From contig NW_022985189.1 of the NCBI RefSeq assembly GCF_010093535.1, positions 130,432 through 194,431 on the forward strand: a DNA stretch of 64,000 bases. Direction: 5' to 3'. A program made the translations under genes and the position numbers. The notes below the pieces were generated by a model that was not told the DNA's origin, did no database searches, and was given only the letters and a program-made list of their open reading frames with translations. Source of the stretch: Lindgomyces ingoldianus. Lineage: Eukaryota > Ascomycota > Dothideomycetes > Pleosporales > Lindgomycetaceae. This document shows positions 41,405 to 52,500 of the stretch, in pieces; the stretch's first letter is position 1, and each line of letters opens with the position of its first letter.

Positions 41405-42477
41405 ATGGACTTCTCGGATATCTTGTGAGTTGTTCTCCGGAGGGTGGAGTTTGAGTCGCTGTCAGGCTTCGAAGCTTCCGTCCCCCGACCTCCGCTTCAT
41501 CATGCGTGGACTATAGTTGAGACTGACTGACTGTGTGCCGCAGTCGTATGGTGAACCTTGCGGTTGCAGTGTTTTTGGTACTAGGCGGCATTGCGCAGTT
41601 CTTCGACATACAAAGTTTGTGAGTTTACCCCGTTCTACGGCCAGCCTCTGCGTCGCATCGAAACCCCCGAGCGCATCAATAACACATCCCTATCGGTCAA
41701 AATATGTCACAGTAGTGAGGTGTGGATGATATGTGGCGGTCGTCGCAACACCGGGATGTTTGATTTGCAAGGGACATGGCTTCGATATGGTTCGCAGCGC
41801 TGATGATGCGTTTTAGTTCCGATATCATCAAAGGTGTCTATCTGATTATCTTCGGTCTTGGTAAGCCCCCCCCCCCCCCCCCGAGAATTGCTGGATATGA
41901 TGATTTGCTAATTGTACATAGGAACGGCGCTTCTCGGTTCGTGCTCCTCCTTCTCTGTTCCCTGCAATGTCTGCTCCTCCATTCCCCTACTACGATTGCA
42001 GCCATGTTAGGCAGTATATCGCCGATGCGAATGAACCCTCGTCCAATGTCGCTGGACAGGACTTCCTAGCGCAGGCCTCTCTACAATCTCTCTCGACCCT
42101 CCGCGACATAGCTAATATTTGTTACAGAGTTCCAGATTCCACCACAAGTGGCCCGATATGCCTCGTTCATGTTCTCCTTTATTGGTCGTGGAATATGTAA
42201 GGAGAGGCCCATATTCAGTCCATATGCCTCTGTTAACTTCGCCTAGTCTATATTTTCCTTGGCTCCGTGATGGTTGGCCCTGGATGGTACCGCATCGCTG
42301 CAGGTGTCGTGGTTGGCGTTGTTGGAATCGCCTACGTTATCCTAGAGTACATTCCCTCCATTGAGCCGCCGGCAAATATGCGGTAAGTGTGCTTCAATAC
42401 GAGCATATATCAAACACGTTGATGCTAATTTTGACCACAGTGATGCGGATGCTGGCTGGGGTGCCGAGCAAGTCTAG
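41405..42477 (+). CDS. TVP15: Golgi membrane protein Tvp15
   Basis: Seven exons were assembled: 41405-41424, 41544-41618, 41817-41860, 41922-41936, 42128-42196, 42247-42382 and 42441-42477. All junctions keep phase, giving 131 aa (yeast Tvp15 is 143). The product starts MDFSDIFRMVNLAVAVFLVL and has four hydrophobic helices, the motif EFQIPPQVARYASFMFSFIG and a conserved tail NMRDADAGWGAEQV. Tvp15 is a small Golgi/late-Golgi vesicle membrane protein of the COPI-associated family. Exon 4 is only 15 nt. Intron 3 begins with GTAAG followed by a run of 17 cytosines. No single frame shows this gene, so it is easy to miss. Confidence 0.9.
41866..41882 (+). repeat. Poly-C run (17) inside TVP15 intron 3
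   Basis: Seventeen consecutive C residues start immediately after the donor GTAAG at 41861. It is non-coding, but close enough to the splice site that length changes might affect splicing. Confidence 0.95.
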
Positions 42478-43104
42478 CCTCGCCTCGCAAAGACCTGAGG
42501 ATGGCGGTGGTTGATTCCTCAAAGGGGACAGGTGAAAGAGGCATAGAAAACGGATTGACGACGGGGAGTGTGCTATTCTTGTACGCATGTATGTGTTACA
42601 TGGGAGCCCCATCTTGGAGCTATTCTGGTTGGATTTTCTGTATTGGCGTCAAACGAGTCTATACCTTGTACGTGTGTCATGTTGCACTGGATATTTCTGA
42701 GAAGGGGATGGGAGCGTGTTTTCTGGTTCACTGGACTACTTAGGGTAGAGTGCAACTGGATATGGGTGGGACGAAGGCCGACTGGGATTTGTTTTAGAAG
42801 GTTGAATCAACTAAGCCACAGTCTGGGATGACGAAGCGTGCTTCCTTTTGGTCAACGGTGGTGCGCGAGACTACGATGTGTGGGCAATGGGCATGGCGAT
42901 GTGATTGGAGCTGGCGGATCGCTTGGCTTGGTTGAAACAAAAGCCTTTTGCCATTGTGGTGTCCTGGGGCAAAATGAATTGCGCGGCCCTCGTTTGGGGT
43001 GAGAAGTTTGGTTTCAATGTGGCCGTGGCCTCATCAGGGCGAGGCTGGGGAGTTCGTGATGCGCACTCGTCGCCGAGGTGCAAGTGTCTAGGGCGTTGCT
43101 TATA

Positions 43105-43124
43105 ATCAGCGCGCCGCTGATTGG
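43105..43124 (-). promoter_or_regulatory. CCAAT-N12-GAT element, candidate CBC-HapX site
   Basis: On the minus strand CCAAT (43124-43120) is followed after exactly 12 bases by GAT (43107-43105). This fits the pattern CSAAT-N12-RWT described for joint binding by the CCAAT-binding complex and the iron regulator HapX in Aspergillus. It lies about 470 bp upstream of the SREA start codon. The match is seen in the sequence; the function is inferred. Confidence 0.55.
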
Positions 43125-43411
43125 CTGGGCAGCGGCCAAATCTCCATGCCACTTTGACCTTCACCGTGAGCGCATAAGCTTGTAACGCAACCACGAAGCA
43201 TCCCATCACGTATTGCGAGGCGCGCCGGGTGACCGAAGTCCAGCGCAAGCCGGGTGCCGTACCCGCTCTGGTGATCCCGAGACTCCATAAGAAGCTTGAT
43301 TGCTCCGCCGGTGCCACGCATCAAAGAGCCGTGAACCAAGCTCCAACCATCCCACATCTCCCCAGATCACGTTGCCGCCCACCCCAGTGGCTCCGTGGAC
43401 CTCGCTTCCCG

Positions 43412-43420
43412 TTATCAGAT
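43412..43420 (-). promoter_or_regulatory. SREA-type GATA site in the SREA promoter
   Basis: The minus strand reads ATCTGATAA, preceded by G. This is a perfect match to the (G/A)ATC(T/A)GATAA consensus of fungal siderophore-repressing GATA factors. It lies about 170 bp upstream of the gene for such a factor and suggests autoregulation. Confidence 0.6.
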
Positions 43421-43591
43421 CCATAATCTTTCGAGTTTTGTGTACCAGCCTGCTTCATTTAAGCCATCACCCCACTCGTGAGCAGCACGCCGCTCCGGGC
43501 CTTCTAATTCACTGCGGCTTCGCATCGGCACGGCTGCACGTCTCGTGCTCGCATGACCTTGCTGTAGCCGGCCCCGTCGATTGAGAACGAT

Positions 43592-45316
43592 ATGGCGAAC
43601 GTATCGGCCAACGGAGGCACATCTCTGGCTCCGACTCCTGCACATCCGCACCAACTTTCACGAGAACCGAGCAGAGAAGACATTGAGATGGCCGAGAACC
43701 TCAACCTGCTGAACCACTCCCGAGAATCCAATCCGCCGAGGCTCCCTGAATCAGGTGCTCAGGGGCAGCAAGTCTCTTCCCCTCAGGACCAGAATTCCGA
43801 GATCTACCATTCTCTCGAGGATACGCTGCATTTCCAGCAGTCTGAGCCGCCGGAGCAGCCACCGACTCCCGCAACTACGACCTCCATGGCTCCCGGAAGT
43901 GCAGTTGGAGGGAATGCGCCGGTTACAGGCCAGGTTTGCAGGTACGATGCTCAATATCTCTCTTGTGCATAATCGCCACTGGGGTCTTGGATCTCTTCGC
44001 CAGCCTCACGTATCTAGCTCTCAAAGCTGATGTGGTTGCAGTAACTGCGGGACGACGCGGACCCCGCTCTGGCGTCGCTCGCCCACCGGCGAGACAATCT
44101 GCAATGCCTGCGGCCTGTATCTCAAAGCGCGAAATCAGTCTCGTCCTACGAATCTGAAGCGCAATGTCCAACCCCAGCCTGTTTTGCCCGCTCAGCAAGG
44201 TACAGTGCAAGGACAGAGTCATGACAGAAGCACTTCACCTGGAAATGCCTCTGGATCCCCGAGAGGAGCAACTTATGTCGCTGCCGACCAGGTAGCCACT
44301 GGTACGTGCCCGGGTGGTGGCCGGTGCAATGGCACTGGTGGCCAGCAGGGCTGTAGTGGGTGTCCCGCCTACAACAACCGAGTTTCCAAAACCGCGCAAT
44401 TTGCACTTGCCCAAGCGAATGCAGCTCCCGGCGCAACAGATGCTGCTCCTGGCAGCGAAGCTTCAGCTCAAGCGGGGACGGCGGGCACAGCCGTTATCCC
44501 GGCCTGCCAGAATTGCGGAACCACTATCACGCCTCTTTGGAGAAGAGACGAGGCTGGACATACTATCTGTAACGCGTGCGGTATGTTGGACGAACCCTCT
44601 TTTCCTTTTCCATGCTTCTGGTGTTACTTGTCGAACAGGCTTACTAATGTGTTTAACTAGGACTTTACTTTAAGCTCCACGGCACACATCGACCCGTTGC
44701 AATGAAGAAGCAAGAAATCAAACGTCGCAAACGCGTTGTACCAGCCATGCCAGACTCAACTACACAAGGGTCATCATCTATCGCCAGCTACTCACCGCAA
44801 CAACATCCTCCGCAAGCTCCAGCATTTGAGCACTCTGTATCACCAGACCCTTCTACTACCGTCGAAACAAGCGAACACCATTACCCGCCAGTGACCAGAG
44901 CTCTCGCCGTCGACTTTACCAATTATTATAGCGCCACAGCGAGTATGTCACGCCCACAAGGACCCCCAACACCGTCAACGACACAACCGTCTGCCCCTTC
45001 CCCTCGAAAGCGGAGTCTGAGTGCTACTCTGGATCCGGAGATGCCGTCAGTTCCGCATCAGCATCAACCTGCAAATCCTGTCCCCCATCGGCCTAGCTCC
45101 ATATCTTCTATCCTAAACCCTTTTAGGGCTCCTGATACAAACATTGATCCTTCTTTGTCCAGCATGTCGAGGCAGGCTGGAGGAAATCCATCAACACCGG
45201 GCCTGACTGGGAGAGAGGATAAGGAAACGAGGAAGGAGAGGCTGAGAAAAGAGGCGCAAGCCATGAGAGATGAATTGGCGAGGAAGGAGCGGGAGTTGGA
45301 GGAGTTGGGAGACTAA
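43592..45316 (+). CDS. sreA: GATA-type iron/siderophore repressor (SREA/SRE/URBS1 family)
   Basis: Exons 43592-43941, 44042-44580 and 44661-45316 join in phase and give 514 aa. Two GATA zinc fingers of the form C-x2-C-x17-C-x2-C lie at residues 116-140 and 272-296; each finger is split by an intron or abuts one. Between them is the cysteine-rich region C206-x5-C212-x8-C221-x2-C224 ([19 protein letters not shown]), diagnostic for iron-sensing members and thought to bind Fe or an Fe-S cluster. A Ser/Pro-rich region follows, then a C-terminal coiled coil ([20 protein letters not shown]). In iron-replete cells these nuclear proteins repress siderophore synthesis and iron uptake genes. The family assignment is strong. 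Two regulatory motifs upstream suggest self-repression and HapX control. Confidence 0.95.
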
Positions 45317-46587
45317 CCCTCGTGTTTGGCCTCTTCCTTTCCTCTCGCGCTCGCATGTCTTACCGAGGTTTGGGGATAGACATCGGGTGGAGGATGGATG
45401 AGGCGGTTGTCTTGCTCGAACAATGGGATGGATATGCGTCTATCATTCTCAATCTTTCCCTTGCGGTTTTCTCATCTAGGATTGTATTTGATTTCGGTTA
45501 TATGATGGACATGAATGAATGGTATGCGCGTATCGATACGGCCTCGACTTAATTTCTCGCGGCAATATCAATCGGTGTCGGTGTTGGGTTTCCACCGGGG
45601 GCTTGGATTCACCTCTCTGTCTTGTCCTATCCGATATGCGACTGCGACTGCGACTGCGATAAAAAGCGAAGCACTCATCTCATAGCACGGCGTAATAGGT
45701 TCAGAGGAGCTGGAAGTTTTCGGCCTTTGCTGTTCGTATAGCATAGCCTGCCTACCTGCATTGTTTCCCTTGGTTTGGATTTGGATTGGTTGGGGTATCA
45801 GGCGCATCTTGTAGGCGAGCGATGAGGTGGTGCTAGGGCAGGGGCTGAGGGTATGATCTATCTATCAGTCTGCCTGCATGAATGGTGTAGATAGCAAATT
45901 CCATATCTGTCGTTCATTCTTGGTGTATGTATAATTGAGGGCTAGATCGACCCATCACGGAAGGATTCACGGGCATGGTTTAATCCGTTATTACTGCTGG
46001 AGTAAACTTAAGTGTTATCGTCATGTGCTGTCAGAAAACCTATCCATCACGCGATATACAAATTACTACATCATTTGCTTCACCTCTCTCAATTTCTCAG
46101 AGTGCTCGGTCAAGTATTGTTTTCCATTTCCATTCGCCTACCTAAATTCCAATTATTACCGAAGGAGTGTAAAATCTTGTCTGGTATCTAGCTATCATTA
46201 CGATTTGATGCATTGTCCTCGACCTCCAACTCCGTTCTACTCTTCCCCCCCCTCCATATAGTAACATTTTAAGACAGCAAAGACCGGTCGGATCACGCGG
46301 ACATACATGAGACATGAGAGAGAGAGAAAGACAGAAAGAACTCCCTTTTCCATGCACGTGAGATAGCTATAAATGAGGCGTCATGAAATTACAACCAGGA
46401 ATCATTGAACAACCGCCATCCGTTTGCCGCGCTTGAGGGGGGGGGGGGGGATCACGTCGCGTCGCAGTGCATTCACTGAAAATATACAGTACTCCCACCT
46501 ATATGTTAAATATCCGTACCTCTCCACATCACCTCTATTCTTCCTCACCCACGTTACACTCCCTCATTTCCATCCCTTCCCATCCAC
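45317..46587. other. Convergent 3' intergenic region
   Basis: Lies between the 3' ends of the SREA and TAO3 genes. It contains a short CGACTG tandem repeat near 45638-45660 and a G homopolymer at 46437-46450. ORFs here are short and lack motifs. Confidence 0.55.
46437..46450 (+). repeat. Poly-G run (14)
   Basis: Fourteen consecutive G residues about 140 bp beyond the TAO3 stop codon. A simple homopolymer, prone to length variation and sequencing error. Confidence 0.95.
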
Positions 46588-49500
46588 TCAAGGATCCGCA
46601 CTCTTCGGATCCCTCAAATAAATATCCGGCACCTTCGGCACCTGCGGGCTCCTCTGCAACTCCTTCATAAACCGCTCTCTTGTCCTCTCTCTCTCCGCTT
46701 TATCCCCCCCACCGCCCGTCAGCCGCCTCATCCCCCTCCTCATCCCGCTACTGATGCTCCGGGTCGTCTCGCCTATCGAAAACGATTTGTCGCCACCGGC
46801 ACCGGCACCTGTGCTATGAGAGCTAGAGTTCGAGCGACCCGTGGCCATATCGTCGTCGGAGAACGGCTCGCCATTCTCATCGACGAGGGTGGAGGAGAGC
46901 GCGGGGGAGAGGCGTTGGTGTTGGTTTACAGAGGGGGAAGTTACGGAGCGGGCGTGAAGGCCTGGGCGGGGGAGGGAGGAGGCGGGTACGGCTGTGAGGG
47001 CAGGCGTGGGTCCAGGTGCGGGCGCTGACGTGAAGGTTGTGAACGCTGCGGGTGTCATAACGCCGGGATCTCGGGCTGGGCTCAGTTTGAGATCCGAAAA
47101 GCCGGATTGAAAGGATGTGACGGAAGCGTTTCTTGTTAGCGATTTGTGCAAGATGGGTGCTGTTTGTTGGTCGTAGAGATTTTCTCGCACATCAAGCGTC
47201 CCCGTTGAGTAGGAGCCATTTGTGTATCGCGGAGCTCCGAAAGCAGAGGCATTTGGTAGATCTGTGAGAGTTTCTGTGTCGTCATCGTCTTCGAAGAAAT
47301 CGTCGAGGCTGTCTAATTTCATAACTAGTTCCCCTATATGGCTGTCCCCGCGCGTGTCTTCTGATGTCATGGTTGCGGTTCTGTAATCCGATATTGGACT
47401 GAAAGGGAATTCTTCCTGTCGGAATTCGAACTTTGGCGAGGGTATCTGGATAGCATCTGGGTCTTCCAGGTTCCCACAAGTGTAAAATACGGCGTGGACG
47501 TTCGTTCTGGTCAAGTGCGAGTGATGAGCAGGAACAGGAATCGACCATCCGCTTTCCTCGGGGATCCCGTACAACGACTGCGTCTTCTCGTATTGCTTCT
47601 TGAAAGCACGGCTTGAATGCGATCCTGCCATGCTCATGCGGAGATGATGTCTTTCGAGCGGAGTCGAAGCACCAGTCATGTTCATAACGAAATCTAGAAC
47701 CCTCAGAGCCTGTGGGCAGAACTCGGTCTGCAGTAGTCGCAGAAGAGGAGATATGAGATCCGGTCCTTTGGTGGCTATTTCTGGTTTCCTCATGTCGATC
47801 TCAGGGATAATAACGCACAGCACTTCCATTGTATTGATCTTCATCCAGTCGATCTTATTCGTCAATAGGCTGAGTAGGAAAACCAAGCTACCGAACTCAA
47901 GATCTGGAAAAAAGGATGAGCGGATGGCGGACATAGTTTGGGCAACAAAGTCTTTGTCCACGCGGTACCTTTTGTTGGCAAAGCCAAGCAAGGCCTGGGA
48001 TAAATTGGTGCAAGTGTATTCTTCTGCGACCTGAGCTAGAACTTCCGCACTAGCGCTAATAACAGGATCTTTGGTCGGATGATCAAATGACCGTAGGAAT
48101 CTTGGCATGTTTGCGAGTATGGTATAAACGAGACGGCTCTCATCGCCCACAATCCGACTTGGTGGAAGCACGACTAATCTCTCGAGAAGGCGCAACGATC
48201 GATCTAGGCAAAGGCTCGACCGGACACCTTTGTAGACAAGCTGAGAAAGCCCTTCAAATAGTCCTTCCCATTTTTCGGGGCAGTTGTCCTCAAGGATCTG
48301 AAGGACGCCTGCATCACCTAGGTCGATCTTGTCCAAGAATTTGTCCAGCATTAGCATACTCTCCATAAATTCTCCTTCATGGATGGTGTCCAAGCAAGCG
48401 CAAGTTGTCCAGAAAAGTTGGGGGTATTGGATGAGGTCCTCAGGTTGGAGAGCTTCAATGATGGCCCGCAAAGTTGTGAGAATTTCCATGGAGAAGGTTT
48501 GGATGTCGCTCTCATCGTCCGATATGGTGTTCGAAAGCCTAGCTAACATATCCGAAAGCATCTGCTGGTCGAGAGAGCTCAGAATGCAACGGAACAACTG
48601 GAAAGATCGACATGCCAAATGCCGTACTGGACATGAGGTTGCCCAATTTAATGCTACCTTGCCCCAAGCCTCCCTCAATCCAGGATAGGCGAGTGAAAAG
48701 AATTTTAGAACCTCACTAGCGACATACGTCATAGGTTCTGGTACCCTGGTGCTAAAGTCTTCCGCATCTTTGCCATTTTTATCATCATAATTCCACACGA
48801 CCTTCGCGTCGTGCCGTCGAACACTCTCGATAAAGTCTTCAATCGATCTCTTGTCAATGCCGGTCGTGTTGTCCTCGATTTTTGATATCACCAGCTCATG
48901 TATCAGGTGCACCAGCATCTCTCTAGCTTGGTCTTGGACAACGGGAGTGTAGTGATCCCACAACACAAGGATGACTTGGAGAAGGAGTGGGACATATTCA
49001 CCAGAGAGCTGAACCGGAGACACCATCAAGTCTACAAGCAAAATGAGGCAGATCTGACCTAGAGCGAATCCAGACTGAGATGGGTTAGCTCTCGATATAT
49101 GAATGGACAGGCGAGAACTTGCCTGTTTGTTGCTACTCGGCAACACCGCAGCCAAGTCAGCCAAGTAAGGAAGCTGCGCAGCATCGGGAGGAGGCGGTGT
49201 AGGCTCGCGCTTGTCTCCGACCATGGATCGCGGGTTAATTTGCATGAGAAGGAATTCGACGACCTTAAGTCCCGCGGGAGTACTGGAAAGATGGACTACT
49301 ATCTGTTTCGAGTAGTCCACAAAATTTTGTTCCCGCTTGTCTAGACAAAGATTGATGATGAAATTCAGAATCAGCTGGACGTTACCAGCATATGGTCCAG
49401 TTGCCAGAGCCTGCCAAAGTGCTTGAATCTCGTTGTGGAGTGCACTGCCACACCGGACCGTGATCTCGAAAAGATTGACCAAGAGCATGTAGGAATTGGC

Positions 49501-52500
49501 AGTGGGCCCACCACTAGGGTTGACCTGCAGCTCTACAGTTTGTACCCAAGGCAGCATGGCGGCCACCATGTTGCGTTGGTGATCGGGCTGCAACTCTTTG
49601 AAGTAATAAGAGAATTGGGAGAAGACTAGGAATGCAAGTTCAGAGTGCTGCTTTGCGAGCCTGCGAGAAGTTTCGAATTGAGCAAGCTTGTATACTGCGA
49701 TGGTTTTGTCCGAAATGCTTATATCTAGATCTTGCAGTTTCGAGTTCTTCTGCTCACGGGCCTCGAGTGTCCTTAGCATCCGAGCAGATTTCATCCGCAA
49801 TTCGTTATTTTCGTGACCTAAGGTATATAGACCGGCGCTGAGGACCTTCCAGAAAGGGAGACTGTACTCTTCGCCTTCGGTGAGCACCTGGGTGACAACT
49901 TCAAAGTAGCTCTCGAGAGCTTTAGACGACTTTGAAAGGTAGCACATCTCGATTGCTCTGTCCAGAAGATAGGGGTGCTCACGGTTGTGGATGATGAGAT
50001 TCATCAAAGCACGACGTCCGATGGCGTGGGTTCTGTCGCTAGGTGTTTCAAAAATGCTATCGATCCAGGACAGCATGCGCCGAACATCGAATTGGAGCAG
50101 CACTTTGCTGTCAGTAGTGATGCTCACAGGCCCACCCTATGAATAAGTCAATATAATGAAAAGTATAACGAGATGTGAACTTACACAAAGAGCAGCCATG
50201 GCACTTAGCGCTGCAGTACGAAGGTCTCGTTTCTCAATCTCCATAGCTGCGGTTGCAATGCCCTTCTTGCCAAGGTCTGCTTCACGGTCGAGCATTGACC
50301 GTCTCATGTTCTCTTCTCGCTGCCGAATCTGAGGCTGATTTGCCGAGTACCCACACCAGTCTTCCATCAAGGTAAATGCAGCTTTCCGAGCCTGGAATGG
50401 CATCCATTGAAGCGGGTCATTAGTTTTATTGATACCTTCGAAAAGCACCTCAATTAAGCCACAGTAATGAGTTCGCAGTTTCTGAAAGTCCCACTCGTTT
50501 TGCACCTCCGCATCACTTAGAAATATTCGAAGGTCTTTTGTGTAGTTCATGAGGTTATTCAGGATCCACTCGTCGTTATATGCCTCCGACAATTTGAGAA
50601 AGTGGGACGTGAGCTTGTAGACATGCGTAATCTCTGTCCGGAGGTGGTCTGTACGTCGGTTCCGGCGCGGACTACTCGCTGTTCGGGTATGCATTCCCAA
50701 ACGTGTTTTTGCCTCTTCTGCGCACGCGGAGGCGTGACCTTGTAGCGATTCTAGAAGCGTGCGATATAAATTGATATTTATGGAACCAAGACCAACAACC
50801 GCGGCATCGCGGATGGCGGTATTATCAACGGAGAGAAACGGGAGGACTTTGGCGAAGAGCTCACTAGCTGTATACACCTTGTTCTGACTCTTCTGGGACG
50901 ACTTTGAGCTTTTCCGGGAGTGTTGGGCAACTTGTGTGTGAAGAGACTGACCACTAATCCCTAGATTGGTAAGAGTTGTGAATGCGAAGATGAGATACAG
51001 TTTCCACTGTTCGACAACGATCTCAGGTGAGGTGGTTGCGAGCCGACCCACTATTTTAACAAATCCGGTATCGAAAGTAGCATATGGACTAGCTCGAGGT
51101 CCGGGTTCTGTCAAGGATATCAAGGTTCGGTGCATTTGGGTTAGTCTGGCGCAGACAATATCTCGTGTAAGGGTGACCGCAAAAGGGCAGACCTCGAAGC
51201 TGATTCGTACCAGATTGGGGAAGATCTTGAACCAGAGCGTTGAGTCGTACGGTACATCGCTGCTACAAAGCTCTACTAGAGTGCTTTGGACATTGCTCTT
51301 CCTCATTCCTCTCTGGAGGCGGCTTCTCTCAGCAAGTGAAAGCTTCTCGTCGCTAATTTCCATGACCTTTTGCGGGCTCCCTTCCATTACGCGAATGATC
51401 CTTGTGCTGGAGCCACCAAGTGCTGTATCAAACTCGGTAATCAGGCGAAGAACTGTGACGGCATATGCCCTCACACGGCGGGAAGGAGAGCAAAGGAAGA
51501 AGAGACCATGCGACTCAATCTCATCGACGTGAGCCCAAACTCCGGAAAGATCGAGTTGAGCGCCTCGGTTACCAGTGACACCATCATCAGGTGTATCAAG
51601 GGCAGCCTTTCGGGTTTTCTGCTTGATTTCCTCGATCCATATCTCGAGCAACTCTACGTACAGTCTTAGTGTGCTCTCAATATGGCCTGCCCCTAACATA
51701 CCACCATCCGACATGGTTGCGTAGCGGTCGTCAAAATTGAATATGAACCGAGCGAACCCGATTGTCACTTGCTGAGCATGTGATTGGCGGGCGATGGATT
51801 TTAGCGACTGAGCTGATGACGCAGCGATGTTACTTTGAACGTGAGCAGTTCCTGTGCAGAGAAGGTTGATGAGGGAGTTGAATGGGATGTGAGGAGACAA
51901 ACAGCGAGGCAGCGCTTGCACTGCGACGTGCAGTAAGTCGTAGAAACCTTGACGTGGATCGGCTGAGCTTTGATGGTCTTCCCTTCTCCCAAAACTGAAT
52001 GCATCCGACATGGGGGTTTTGGGGGTTTGGAGCGAGAATTTCTCATCCAAAACGGCCTGCCCGCCAAAAGCATTGTCGCAGATGATAGTTATCTCTCCCA
52101 GTATCTTACAAAATCGGACGTAATACTCCTTTGCCACTTCTGCAAAGCCTGTGAAGTTCACTGGCCGAGACAGTCTCTCCTCTTTGATGAGGGATGACTT
52201 GAGGGGCAGGTGTCGTAAAGGGTGGGGACTGGCTGGGAGGATCGGTACTTCGTTTGGTTCGACAAAGCGATCAGAATCGAAAGAGATGGGGAAGGGGGGC
52301 TGCTCGCCCTTTTCCAAATCAGCCATAATGGCAAGGAAAGATCGAATGCCAATAACCATTCGATCTGGCTCCAGATTTTCTACCCGAAGTTCTCTACCCG
52401 ATGAGAACATCTCGGAGTTTAAGAGAGGAAATATGATGTTCTTGAAACACAAGTCCTGATATTTGAATCCAATAATTCGGGTAAGTTCTATGAGAGGCTC

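Larger units (their letters stand above)
42478..43591. other. Promoter and leader region of the SREA gene
   Basis: About 1.1 kb with no supported gene. Overlapping ORFs on both strands (42871-43731) lack domains. The two regulatory motifs listed below lie here. Confidence 0.6.

Noticed and set aside
42871..43731. Nested ORFs on both strands upstream of the SREA start
   Set aside because: Short, overlapping, and located in the promoter/leader; no similarity recognised.
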